NCBI RefSeq assembly: GCF_004114955.1
Contig: NZ_CP030053.1
Coordinates: 2,976,001 to 3,040,000 of the forward strand
DNA from: Bradyrhizobium guangzhouense
Lineage (GTDB): Bacteria > Pseudomonadota > Alphaproteobacteria > Rhizobiales > Xanthobacteraceae
Length of the DNA: 64,000 nucleotides
Direction of reading: 5' to 3'
Shown: positions 8,387 through 16,269 of the stretch, one piece after another
Layout: each line of letters opens with the position of its first letter
Numbering within the stretch: the stretch's first letter is position 1
Notes under the pieces: generated by a model
The model's input: the letters and a program-made list of their open reading frames with translations, nothing else
The model's database searches: none
Told to the model about the DNA's origin: nothing
Made by a program: the position numbers and the translations under genes

Positions 8387-8779
8387 TCACAGGATCGTCG
8401 CGTATTTGTTGACGAGCAGGATGTCCTCGACCGCCTGAATGCCCTCGCGCGAGGACAGCGTGATCTCCTCGACGGCTGCATGCAGGTCGCAGCCTTCGCG
8501 CAGCACGCGGTCGTAGATCTCCCGCCGCCGCGCCTCGTCGGCCGGCAACATGAAGATACTGTACAGGATCAGGCCATTCAGTCGGGGCAGTTCGTCGAGG
8601 ATGTCCTCGAGCACCATGTAGCTGCCCGGCATGATGTGCTCGGCGGCGCTCAGCAGATATTGCAGGTTCTTGCGCCGCGCGTAGTCGCGGATCACGATGT
8701 TCTGGACGTGCTGCGGGCTGCGGCTGCCGTTCAGCGGCCTGGCGCCGATGTAGCCGCGATGGCCGGCTCGTTCAGCCAT
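8387..8779 (-). CDS. Sporadic carbohydrate cluster protein, LIC12192 family
   Basis: 130 residues with a strong GGAGG ribosome site before ATG 8779, overlapping the previous stop by 8 bp. It has the short conserved blocks I associate with this family: GYIGARP near the start, PQHVQN, IRDYARRKNLQYLLS, and a GLILYSIFMLP strand. The family has no known biochemical function and is defined by its scattered presence in carbohydrate clusters, often beside the 2OG-Fe(II) oxygenase found here directly upstream. The assignment is from memory of the family pattern and should be confirmed by a TIGR04323 search. Confidence 0.75.
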   Translation of the reverse strand: MAERAGHRGYIGARPLNGSRSPQHVQNIVIRDYARRKNLQYLLSAAEHIMPGSYMVLEDILDELPRLNGLILYSIFMLPADEARRREIYDRVLREGCDLHAAVEEITLSSREGIQAVEDILLVNKYATIL

Positions 8780-9578
8780 GGAAGCCTCCGGGCAGCTTGT
8801 ATTGCATGCCGACGCGCGTCGCCGGACGCAGCAGGATCGGCTCGAAGAACTCCCCGAAGCGCTTGTCCGCGTAGGGCGACATGATGCTCTTGAAGCGGCA
8901 GTTCATGCTCCAGCGCGTGCCGGGCTCCTCGTTGACGCGATTGCCGTGCATCAGCGTCTGGTTGAACAGCATCACGTGACCGTAGGGAATCTCGATGAAG
9001 GTCGCGTGCGGCTTGATCGTCTTGTAGAGTTCTTCGGCGCTGCGCAGGCTTGCCATGCGGTCCTGCATCTCGCCGTTCAGGGAGGGCGGCAGCAGATACA
9101 TCGATTTGGTGCGCTGGACGTCGACAAGTGGCACCCACACCACGACCTCGAAGGGCGAGTCGCCCGACCAGACGTCGGAATGGGTGGCGAGCAGCGACGA
9201 GCTGTCGCCGGGAAGCTGGATACTGAGATTGACGCGGCGCTGCATGCACAGCTCGTTGCCGACGATGGTCTCGATCGTCGAGCGCGCCAGGCGGAAATAG
9301 GTCGGTCGGAACCACGGCTCGGCATTGAGGCCGTTGAAGACGTGCAGTCGCAGGCCGTTGAGATCGTCGACGCTCACCCGCGCGTGGATGCTGTCGAGCA
9401 TCGCATAGGGGTCGTTGCTGGGTGGCAGCTTCAGATAGTCGGCCGCGAGCTCGGCGGCGCGCCGCTGGATTCGATCGAGCCCGTTGCGGTCATCGGCCCG
9501 TGTGGTGACGAAGCCGTCGTCGATGAAACGCTGCGCCAGCGCCTGCTCGTCGGGTTGAAGGAAGTCCGTATCCATCAT
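8772..9578 (-). CDS. Sporadic carbohydrate cluster 2OG-Fe(II) oxygenase
   Basis: 268 residues. The start ATG at 9578 overlaps the aminotransferase stop (ATGA) and has GGGAG eight bases upstream. The jelly-roll iron site is readable: H133 and D135 in THSDVWSGD, H211 in LMHGNRV, and R223 as the 2-oxoglutarate anchor, as in phytanoyl-CoA dioxygenase-like enzymes. The expected reaction is hydroxylation or oxidative rearrangement of a sugar or sugar nucleotide, using O2 and 2-oxoglutarate in the cytosol. It is paired with the LIC12192-type gene downstream, as in other sporadic carbohydrate clusters. Confidence 0.82.
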   Translation of the reverse strand: MMDTDFLQPDEQALAQRFIDDGFVTTRADDRNGLDRIQRRAAELAADYLKLPPSNDPYAMLDSIHARVSVDDLNGLRLHVFNGLNAEPWFRPTYFRLARSTIETIVGNELCMQRRVNLSIQLPGDSSSLLATHSDVWSGDSPFEVVVWVPLVDVQRTKSMYLLPPSLNGEMQDRMASLRSAEELYKTIKPHATFIEIPYGHVMLFNQTLMHGNRVNEEPGTRWSMNCRFKSIMSPYADKRFGEFFEPILLRPATRVGMQYKLPGGFHG

Positions 9579-10693
9579 GCAAAATACTCCCGGGCGGTCG
9601 CGCAAATATAGCTGATGTCGGCAGCCGAGAGGAACTGGTTGATGGGAAGCGTGAGGATCTGATCGGCCTGCCGCTCCGTCACCGGGAACGCGCCACGACC
9701 GTGACCCAGATGCGCAGCCGCCGGCTGGAGGTGGATCGGTACCGGATAATGGATTGCGGTCTCGATGCCCTTGTCGGCAAGATATTTCTGGAAGTCGTTG
9801 CGACGGTCAGTCTGCACGACGAAGGTGTGGAAGGTGTTGAACTCGATGTTGCGGCAGGGTGGAACGAACAACGGCAGGCCGGTGAGCTCGGCGCGGTATT
9901 GCGCGGCGTTGCGGCGACGACGTTCGATCACCGAGGGCAGGTGACGCAGGCGAATCCGCAGCACCTCGGCCTGGAGCGTGTCGAGCCGCGAGACGATGCC
10001 CCATTCCTGGACGTCGCTGCGGTTGATCAGGCCGTGATTGCGCAGCCGACGGATTCGTGCGGCGAGCTCGGCATCGGCCGTGACGAGAAATCCGGCGTCG
10101 CCGGCGGCATTGAGATTCTTCAGCGGATGCGCGGAGAAGCAACCGAACGTTCCCATGGTGCCGCTCATGCGGCCGTCATAGGTCGAGCCGACGGCCTGCG
10201 CGCTGTCCTCGATCACGGCAAGCGCGTGCTTGCGCGCGATCGCCATCAGCGGGTTCATGTCGGCCATGCGCCCGGTCAGGTGGACCGGCATGATCGCCTT
10301 GGTCCGCGGGGTCACGGCAGCCTCGACCGCGGCGGGATCGATGTTCTGGTCCGGCAGCACGTCGGCAAACACAGGCGTCGCACCGACCGCGATGATCGCG
10401 GCGGTCGATGCCACGAACGAATTCGGCGGGGTGATGACCTCGTCGCCGGGACCGATGTCGAGTGCCCGCATGGCCAGGATCAGCGCATCGGTGCCGGAAT
10501 TCAGCGTCACGACATGCGGCGAGCCGAGATAGGAGGCCAATTCCTCCTCGAGCTTTGCGACCGCAGCGCCCCCGATGAAATCGCCGCGGGAAAACACCGC
10601 CTCGACCGCCTGCATGATTTCGCTGCGCTCTTCCTCGAATTGTGCGGGAAGATCGACGTAGCCGATGCGGCGGCGGGCAGTATCAGCGTCCAT
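9575..10693 (-). CDS. DegT/DnrJ/EryC1/StrS aminotransferase (copy 2)
   Basis: 372 residues, ATG with AGGA upstream; it overlaps the preceding paralogue by 11 bp. It is a PLP-dependent sugar aminotransferase fold: SGTDAL phosphate-binding loop, D163 and Q166 near the pyridine ring, and the Schiff-base lysine K192 in HPLKNLN followed by GDAG rather than the commoner GEGG. The family transfers an amino group from Glu or Gln to a keto-sugar nucleotide; some members are dehydratases, but those lack the lysine. It is clearly related to the next gene (tandem duplication), so two different keto-sugars or two positions may be aminated. Confidence 0.92.
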   Translation of the reverse strand: MDADTARRRIGYVDLPAQFEEERSEIMQAVEAVFSRGDFIGGAAVAKLEEELASYLGSPHVVTLNSGTDALILAMRALDIGPGDEVITPPNSFVASTAAIIAVGATPVFADVLPDQNIDPAAVEAAVTPRTKAIMPVHLTGRMADMNPLMAIARKHALAVIEDSAQAVGSTYDGRMSGTMGTFGCFSAHPLKNLNAAGDAGFLVTADAELAARIRRLRNHGLINRSDVQEWGIVSRLDTLQAEVLRIRLRHLPSVIERRRRNAAQYRAELTGLPLFVPPCRNIEFNTFHTFVVQTDRRNDFQKYLADKGIETAIHYPVPIHLQPAAAHLGHGRGAFPVTERQADQILTLPINQFLSAADISYICATAREYFA

Positions 10694-11789
10694 GGCAGAA
10701 CTTCCTGACGGTCTCGATGACGCGATCCTGCTGTGCGCGCGTCAGATGCTGGTCGACGGGGAAGCTGATGACCTCCTTGGCGTGACGATCGGTGACCGGG
10801 AAGGTGCCCGGCGCGTAGCCGAGATGCTTGAGGCCTTCCTGCTGATACAGCGGGATCGGGTAGTGGATCTTGGCCTCGATGCCGTTGTCCAGGCAGTATT
10901 TGTAGAGTTCGTCGCGGCGTTCGGCGAACACCATGTACAGATGGTAGACGTGCTTCACTTTGGGACGGCGCGGCGGAACGCGCACGCCCGGCAGGCCGGC
11001 AAGCCCTGCGTCGTAATACGCCGCGTTCTCGATCCGGCGCCGCGTGATCTCGCTGGTCTGGCCGATCAGCCAGTTGCCGACGACGGCCTGAAGGGAATCC
11101 AGCCGCGAATTGCAGCCGAGGATCGCGATCTCGTCGCGATTCTTCATGCCGTGGTTGCGGATCAGGCGGAGCTTTTCGTTCATGCCGTCGTCATTGGTGA
11201 CGACGACGCCGGCATCGCCCCAGACGTTGAGGTTTTTGAGCGGATGGAGCGAGAAGCCGGCGGCGATGCCGTGGGTGCCTGACCGCTTGCCAGCGAACTC
11301 CGACAGGATGCCCTGGCACGCGTCCTCGACGACGGGAATGTTGTGACGTTGGGCGATCGCCATCAGCTTGCCCATGTCAGTGACTTCGCCGGTCAACTGA
11401 ACCGGCATGATCGCCTTGGTCTTCCCGGTGATGGCGGCTTCGACGTAGTCGACATTCATGCAGAATGAATCGTCGCAGTCGACCAGCACGGGCGTTGCGC
11501 CGGTCTCGGCGATCGCGCCGACAGTCGCAATGAAGGTGTTGGCGGCGGTGATGACCTCGTCGCCATGGCCGATGCCGAGCGCTTTCAGCGGCAGCTTGAG
11601 GGCGTCGGTGCCGGATCCGACGCCGATGGCGTGACGTACGCCGATCAGCTCGGCAAAGCGCTTCTCGAATTCGGCGACAGGCTTGCCAAGGGTAAAGTCG
11701 CCCGTTGCGACCAGCCGGCCGATCTCCGCCAGGATAGGCGCGGGGTCGGAGAATTGCTCGAGCAGATAGGAATATCGAACGTCGTACAT
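10683..11789 (-). CDS. DegT/DnrJ/EryC1/StrS aminotransferase (copy 1)
   Basis: 368 residues from ATG at 11789; the open frame continues upstream to 12362 only as an antisense-like shadow inside the transketolase gene, and family alignment begins at this Met. The PLP fold is intact: SGTDAL, D156 and Q159, K185 in FSLHPLKNLN and GDAG. It shares the HPLKNLN signature and most motifs with the downstream paralogue. Eight bases separate it from the transketolase subunit. The role is amination of a keto-sugar nucleotide, substrate unknown. Confidence 0.92.
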   Translation of the reverse strand: MYDVRYSYLLEQFSDPAPILAEIGRLVATGDFTLGKPVAEFEKRFAELIGVRHAIGVGSGTDALKLPLKALGIGHGDEVITAANTFIATVGAIAETGATPVLVDCDDSFCMNVDYVEAAITGKTKAIMPVQLTGEVTDMGKLMAIAQRHNIPVVEDACQGILSEFAGKRSGTHGIAAGFSLHPLKNLNVWGDAGVVVTNDDGMNEKLRLIRNHGMKNRDEIAILGCNSRLDSLQAVVGNWLIGQTSEITRRRIENAAYYDAGLAGLPGVRVPPRRPKVKHVYHLYMVFAERRDELYKYCLDNGIEAKIHYPIPLYQQEGLKHLGYAPGTFPVTDRHAKEVISFPVDQHLTRAQQDRVIETVRKFCHGR

Positions 11790-11797
11790 GTGGCCCG

Positions 11798-12757
11798 TCA
11801 GGTGGAATGGAGTTGAGGAGCTGAGGTGTGGGAGGCGGCGAGCGCGCGCTCGATCGAGGTCGCGATGGCGCTTGGCGAGAGTCCGTGCTTCTTCAGCAGC
11901 GAGTCCTGTGAGCCGTAATTGTGCATGAAGCGATCCGGCAGCGACAGCCGCAGCATCGCCGGCAGGTTTGATCCGAGCTTGTCGATCAAGGCCTCCGCGA
12001 CCGCACTGCCGAGCCCGCCGGAGGGGACGTGCTCCTCGAGCGTCACCAGCAGGCGCGTCCCGCCAGCGGCTTGCAGCAGTGCGTCGGCGTCGAGCGGCTT
12101 CACCGTATGCATGTGCAGGATGCCGGCACGGATGCCTTGCGCGGCGAGCAGGTCGGCCGCGGCAAGGGCGCGCTGGAGCATGATGCCGGTCGTGACCATC
12201 ACGACCTCGCCGGGCGGCCGCATCAGGATGGCCTTGCCGATCTCGAACCTGTGTTCCGCCTTCGAGACGATCGCATCGCCGCCCTTGCCGAGGCGGATGT
12301 AGATCGGACCCTTCCAGTCCAGCGTCTCCTCCATCATGCGCGCGGCTTCGTCGGCATCGCACGGGCAGATCACCGTCATGTTCGGCAGCGCCCGCATGAT
12401 GGCGATGTCCTCGATCGCCTGGTGCGTCGGGCCGAGCGGTGCGTAGACGAGGCCGCCGCCATTGGCGATCAGGCGCACCGGCATATTATGCAGACAGAGA
12501 TCGACGGCGACCTGCTCGTAACAGCGCCGCGTCAGGAAAGTCGCGATGGTGTTGACGTAAGGCACGAAGCCCTCCATCGCCAGGCCCGCTGACATGCCGA
12601 TGATGTGCGCTTCCGAAATGCCTTCGATCAGATGACGCTTGGGAAACTCCTTGCTCATCGCGCGTAGTGTGCCGGCGCCCGGGTCGGAGCCGATGTAAAG
12701 CACCCGCTCGTCGCGCGCGGCGAGCTTGTGGACCATGTTCATCGCGGTGTTGCGCAT
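11798..12757 (-). CDS. Transketolase-like protein, C-terminal subunit
   Basis: 319 residues from ATG at 12757, ten bases after the N-terminal subunit; a longer frame to 12913 runs inside that gene. It carries the pyrimidine-binding domain with catalytic Glu (E49 in EGISEAHIIG) and the C-terminal transketolase domain with TLEEHVPSGGLGSAVAE. Together with the upstream gene it should form an alpha2beta2 TPP enzyme that moves two-carbon ketol units. In a sugar-nucleotide operon this could supply sedoheptulose phosphate or build a C2-branched or elongated sugar. The role is inferred. Confidence 0.9.
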   Translation of the reverse strand: MRNTAMNMVHKLAARDERVLYIGSDPGAGTLRAMSKEFPKRHLIEGISEAHIIGMSAGLAMEGFVPYVNTIATFLTRRCYEQVAVDLCLHNMPVRLIANGGGLVYAPLGPTHQAIEDIAIMRALPNMTVICPCDADEAARMMEETLDWKGPIYIRLGKGGDAIVSKAEHRFEIGKAILMRPPGEVVMVTTGIMLQRALAAADLLAAQGIRAGILHMHTVKPLDADALLQAAGGTRLLVTLEEHVPSGGLGSAVAEALIDKLGSNLPAMLRLSLPDRFMHNYGSQDSLLKKHGLSPSAIATSIERALAASHTSAPQLHST

Positions 12758-12767
12758 GGGCAGCCGA

Positions 12768-13616
12768 TCAAAAATCGCCGACAGCGACGCGGATGGCGTC
12801 GAGCTCGCTGTCGGACAGCTTGTTCTTGTGATGCCAGTCGGCGTTGGATTCTGCGGGGGGCAGACCCTTGCCCTTGACGGTATGGCAGATGATCGCTGTC
12901 GGCTTTCCCGCAACGGCCGGCACCTGCTTCAGCGTGGTGCGCAGGGCGCCAACATCGTGGCCGTTGAGCTCCTGCACGGCAAAGCCGAAGCTGCGCCATT
13001 TGTCGGCGAGCGGCTCCAGCGGCAGCACGTAGTCGGTGGGCCCGTAGCTCTGCAGCTTGTTGTAGTCGATCAGCGCGACCAGATTGTCGAGGCCGTGCTT
13101 GGCCGCGCCCATGGCGGCTTCCCACACCGATCCCTCGTTGATCTCGCCGTCGCCGAGCAGGACGAAGGTCCGGTAGCTGCGCTCGCGCAGGCGTGCGGCA
13201 AGTGCGAGCCCGACACCGATCGAAAGGCCATGCCCGAGCGCGCCGGTCGACGCCTCGACACCCGGCACCATCCCGTATTCGGGATGCCCGCCGAGGATGC
13301 TGTCGGGGCCGCAAAAGCCGTCCAGCTCCGACAGCGGGAAGAAGCCGCGATCGGCAAGCAGCGCATAGAGCGCCAGACAACCGTGGCCCTTGCTGAGGAT
13401 CGCGCGGTCGCGGTTCGGATCCCGTGGATTCTTCGGATCGATGCGCAGCACGTCGTCGTAGAGAACACGGACCATCTCGATCAGCGACAAGGCCGGACCG
13501 ACATGTCCGCGCCCCGCGGAGCGGACGGAACCGAGGACCAGGCGGCGCAGATAAAGACTGCGCTCGTCCAGCGTGCAGGTGAGGGCGGCTTCAGCGTGGG
13601 GTGAGATCTGGATCAA
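12768..13616 (-). CDS. Transketolase-like protein, N-terminal (TPP) subunit
   Basis: About 282 residues. No ATG start is available: TTG at 13616 is chosen because it gives the usual subunit length, and TTG at 13667 is the alternative. Thiamine diphosphate/Mg binding motif GDGEINEG (155-162) with N186 in IDYNKLQ; SKGHGCLALY and GALGHGLSIGVG are typical transketolase signatures. It overlaps the preceding kinase gene by 26 bp and is followed after ten bases by the C-terminal subunit. Splitting of transketolase into two genes is common in secondary-metabolite and glycan clusters. Confidence 0.88.
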   Translation of the reverse strand: MIQISPHAEAALTCTLDERSLYLRRLVLGSVRSAGRGHVGPALSLIEMVRVLYDDVLRIDPKNPRDPNRDRAILSKGHGCLALYALLADRGFFPLSELDGFCGPDSILGGHPEYGMVPGVEASTGALGHGLSIGVGLALAARLRERSYRTFVLLGDGEINEGSVWEAAMGAAKHGLDNLVALIDYNKLQSYGPTDYVLPLEPLADKWRSFGFAVQELNGHDVGALRTTLKQVPAVAGKPTAIICHTVKGKGLPPAESNADWHHKNKLSDSELDAIRVAVGDF

Positions 13617-14628
13617 TTTGGCAAATCGCTTGATGGAGCCGGCGGGCTTTGTCGAGCTGACCGGCAAGGCGGACCGTCAGATCGCCACCTTGCGCAGCCA
13701 AGGCGCGTCGGGAGCGGGTTTCCGGCAAATAGGCATTCAGGACAATCAGGCACCAAATCGCCCCGAACACAGGATACAGTACGTCACGGCGGATCGCAAA
13801 CGAGTCGTCCTCCGCCTCGAAGGCGCGTGACAGCCGTTCGATCAGGCGCTTTGCGCTTGTTGCGGGCAGATTGCTACCGGGATGGATCGCCGTGTCGGAC
13901 ACCAGTTTGACCGGATCGTCCCAGCCGAAATATTCGAAGTCGATGAAGCGCAGCCGGCCGTCTTCGCCGCGCAGCGCATTGTGCAATCCGAAATCCGACG
14001 GGCTGAGTGCGCGATGCGCCGGCGCAATATCCGCCGCCGGATCACGGCCCAGGTCCGCATAGCGCCGGCGGAGCTGACGGATCGCAATATCTGTGCTGGG
14101 AATCAGGCTGCCGTCGACGAAGGCACGAAGGTCGGAATCATTCTCCGAGGCACGCCTCAAGCTGTCCAGGCGTTGCTCGTACTGGGCGATCGCTTCCTCG
14201 GGCGAAAAGATGCTCGCCGATGCGTTCCTCAAATCACGCGCGCCCTCGGCAAAGCGCAGCTTCTGCAGCGCGACCAGAAAGTCGGCGAGCTGATCGGCGT
14301 CGTCGTCCTGCGGGCGCAGCACGGCGGGCTCGCCGTCGAACCATTGATACAGGGCGCAGAATGCATCCGCGTCCTTCGCCACCGGCCGCGGTGTCGAATC
14401 GATGCCGTGGCGCGACAGAAACACGAGCGCATCATATTCCTGCCCCAGGCGATCGCGCCCGTCGGATGGATAATGCTTGAGGGCGAGCGGCGGTCCCCCG
14501 GCCATCTCCAGCCGAAACACTCTGTTGTTGCCGCCTGCGCGCGCCGGATGGACGGCTACGACACGGGCCCCGGCGAGGCGGCTGCCGATCGCCATCGCAA
14601 CCGATCCGCCGATGTCGGGTTCGCTCAT
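13591..14628 (-). CDS. APH-fold phosphotransferase (aminoglycoside/choline kinase-like)
   Basis: 345 residues from ATG 14628, with GAGG upstream and an ATGA overlap with the HAD gene. The kinase fold is visible: ATP-anchoring K51 in LALKHY, catalytic D212 with N217 in SPSDFGLHN, and the metal-binding D230 in FIDFEYFGWDDP. Such enzymes phosphorylate small molecules, including sugars and amino alcohols. In this operon a sugar kinase is the simplest reading, perhaps making the 1- or 7-phosphate ahead of nucleotidylation. The substrate is not identifiable from sequence. Confidence 0.85.
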   Translation of the reverse strand: MSEPDIGGSVAMAIGSRLAGARVVAVHPARAGGNNRVFRLEMAGGPPLALKHYPSDGRDRLGQEYDALVFLSRHGIDSTPRPVAKDADAFCALYQWFDGEPAVLRPQDDDADQLADFLVALQKLRFAEGARDLRNASASIFSPEEAIAQYEQRLDSLRRASENDSDLRAFVDGSLIPSTDIAIRQLRRRYADLGRDPAADIAPAHRALSPSDFGLHNALRGEDGRLRFIDFEYFGWDDPVKLVSDTAIHPGSNLPATSAKRLIERLSRAFEAEDDSFAIRRDVLYPVFGAIWCLIVLNAYLPETRSRRALAAQGGDLTVRLAGQLDKARRLHQAICQIDPDLTPR

Positions 14629-15245
14629 GCCGCAAATACCTCGCGGCGGATCTCGGCCCAAGTCGCGATCGGCTTGCACCGTGCGGGGCAGGGGCGCTGC
14701 GATCGCGTGAACAGGATCGAGCGCGTTGTCGTCGGGAAGTGCGGTTGCTCGAACACATCGACGAGATCGTCGATGAAGACATCGAGCTTCAGGCTTGCGA
14801 GCCGGTCGACCTTGCCGGCCTGCGTGTCCTCGAAATAGACGTCGCCTGCGGAAAGCGCCGCATCAGCAGTGTCGATCAAGCCTGCCCCTCGCAGCCAGCT
14901 GCGCGCGGCGTCGCGCAGGTCGGTGCGATCCGGATCCTGATGGCCGTAGCGGGTCTTGTGGCTGACGATGTAGACCTTCGCGCCGGCCAGGCTGCACGTA
15001 GCCAGAAATTCCTGCACGCCCGGATAGACTTCGGCGCCACCAATTCCCTTGCCGTAGACGAAGCCCTGCAGACCCTGCCAGGCAAGCTCGCCGCCCTCGC
15101 GGGATCGCAGGTGATCCCGTACCTCGTTCTTCAAACCGTCCCAGCCCTCCGGCACCAGCCCACGCTGACGCGCGACGGCGGCAAAAACCTTGTCGTAGCA
15201 GATGATCGTGTTGTCGAAGTCGATGCCGATCCGCACGCCGCTCAC
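14625..15245 (-). CDS. HAD-superfamily hydrolase-like protein
   Basis: About 206 residues. GTG at 15245 overlaps the epimerase stop (GTGA); GTG at 15236 is equally possible. The frame extends upstream to 15782 only inside the epimerase gene and was not used. HAD motif I is IDFDNT with D9 and D11, motif II is in IVSHKT, and acidic FIDDLVD is motif IV-like. It probably dephosphorylates a sugar phosphate, filling the place that GmhB has in heptose synthesis, although it is not a close GmhB look-alike by eye. Confidence 0.8.
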   Translation of the reverse strand: MSGVRIGIDFDNTIICYDKVFAAVARQRGLVPEGWDGLKNEVRDHLRSREGGELAWQGLQGFVYGKGIGGAEVYPGVQEFLATCSLAGAKVYIVSHKTRYGHQDPDRTDLRDAARSWLRGAGLIDTADAALSAGDVYFEDTQAGKVDRLASLKLDVFIDDLVDVFEQPHFPTTTRSILFTRSQRPCPARCKPIATWAEIRREVFAA

Positions 15246-16243
15246 TTCAGGCTGATGTTCTGCATCATCTTGATGTTGAAGTACCGGGGGTCGTTGAGCG
15301 AGTTCGGAAGGCGGCCGGACTTGAAGGCGTCGACGAGGCCGGACACGGCCTGCTCGATCGTGTGGGTCGGCGCGAATCCGAGTTCGCGGCGGATCTTCTC
15401 CGAGGAGACGTGATAGGAGCGCAGATCGTCGGTGGGTTCGACGGCGATTTCGACGTTGTTGCCGACCACCGACTTGACGATGTCGGCGATCTTCATCAGC
15501 GAGTGGTTCTCGTAGCCGATGTTGTAGGTCTTGCCGTCGATCTTGGCGTCGTCCTGCTGAAGCAGGAACAGATAGGCAGCGGACATGTCCTCGATGTGCA
15601 GATTGGGCCGGCGCTGTGTCCCGCCGAACACGCGGATGCGGCCGGTGTTGACCGCAAGATTGGTCAAGATGTTGACGACGACGTCGAGCCGCTGCCGCGG
15701 TGCGTAACCGCAGACGGTGGCGGGGCGCACCGTGCACGCGACGAAGCCGGAAGCGGCCTCGTCGGCGAGATCGGTCTCGCACATCGCCTTGAACTTCGAG
15801 TAGTCCGTGAGCGGTTCGCAGGACAAATCCTCGGTCACTTCGGCTTCGTCCTTGATGCCGTAGACGCTCGAGGAGGATGCGTAGATGAAGCGCTTGATGC
15901 CCGCTTTCTTCGCGGCGCGCACCATCGGCCGGAAGCAGTCGTAGTTGATGGACTTGCCGAGTGCCGGATCGAGCTCGAACGAGGGATCGTTGGAGATGCA
16001 GGCGAGATGGATCACCGCATCATTGCCGCGCAGCGCCTCGTTGATCGCGGCTTCATCGCGGATGTCGCCCTTGATCAGACGAAGGTTCGGATTGTTGCGA
16101 ACCGTGTCGAAGACGGATTCACCGTACATGAACAGGTCAAGCACCGTGACCTTGTGGCCCGCTGCCAGCAGCTGGGGCACCAGCACGCTGCCGACATAGC
16201 CGGCGCCGCCCGTGACCATCACGTTCCATTTTTGACCAATCAC
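15242..16243 (-). CDS. NAD-dependent epimerase/dehydratase (extended SDR) 1
   Basis: 333 residues, GTG start with GGAG seven bases upstream. NAD-binding TGGAGYVG (11-18), catalytic S124 in YASSSSVYG and Y148/K152 in DYSKFK. The substrate-binding half contains RPATVCGYAPRQRLD. It is an extended SDR acting on a nucleotide sugar (4-epimerase, 4,6-dehydratase or reductase). It follows the fused nucleotidyltransferase/kinase by 26 bp, so it probably acts on that product. Confidence 0.92.
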   Translation of the reverse strand: MIGQKWNVMVTGGAGYVGSVLVPQLLAAGHKVTVLDLFMYGESVFDTVRNNPNLRLIKGDIRDEAAINEALRGNDAVIHLACISNDPSFELDPALGKSINYDCFRPMVRAAKKAGIKRFIYASSSSVYGIKDEAEVTEDLSCEPLTDYSKFKAMCETDLADEAASGFVACTVRPATVCGYAPRQRLDVVVNILTNLAVNTGRIRVFGGTQRRPNLHIEDMSAAYLFLLQQDDAKIDGKTYNIGYENHSLMKIADIVKSVVGNNVEIAVEPTDDLRSYHVSSEKIRRELGFAPTHTIEQAVSGLVDAFKSGRLPNSLNDPRYFNIKMMQNISLK

Positions 16244-16269
16244 TGCCGTTCTCCAGATCTTCGTTTGCG

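Noticed and set aside
11790..12362. A 191-residue N-terminal extension of the first DegT aminotransferase
   Set aside because: The extension is Arg/Ala-rich, lies in another frame of the transketolase gene, and the aminotransferase fold begins at ATG 11789.
15246..15782. A long N-terminal extension of the HAD gene
   Set aside because: It is a shadow frame inside the epimerase gene. The HAD fold begins at 15245 or 15236.
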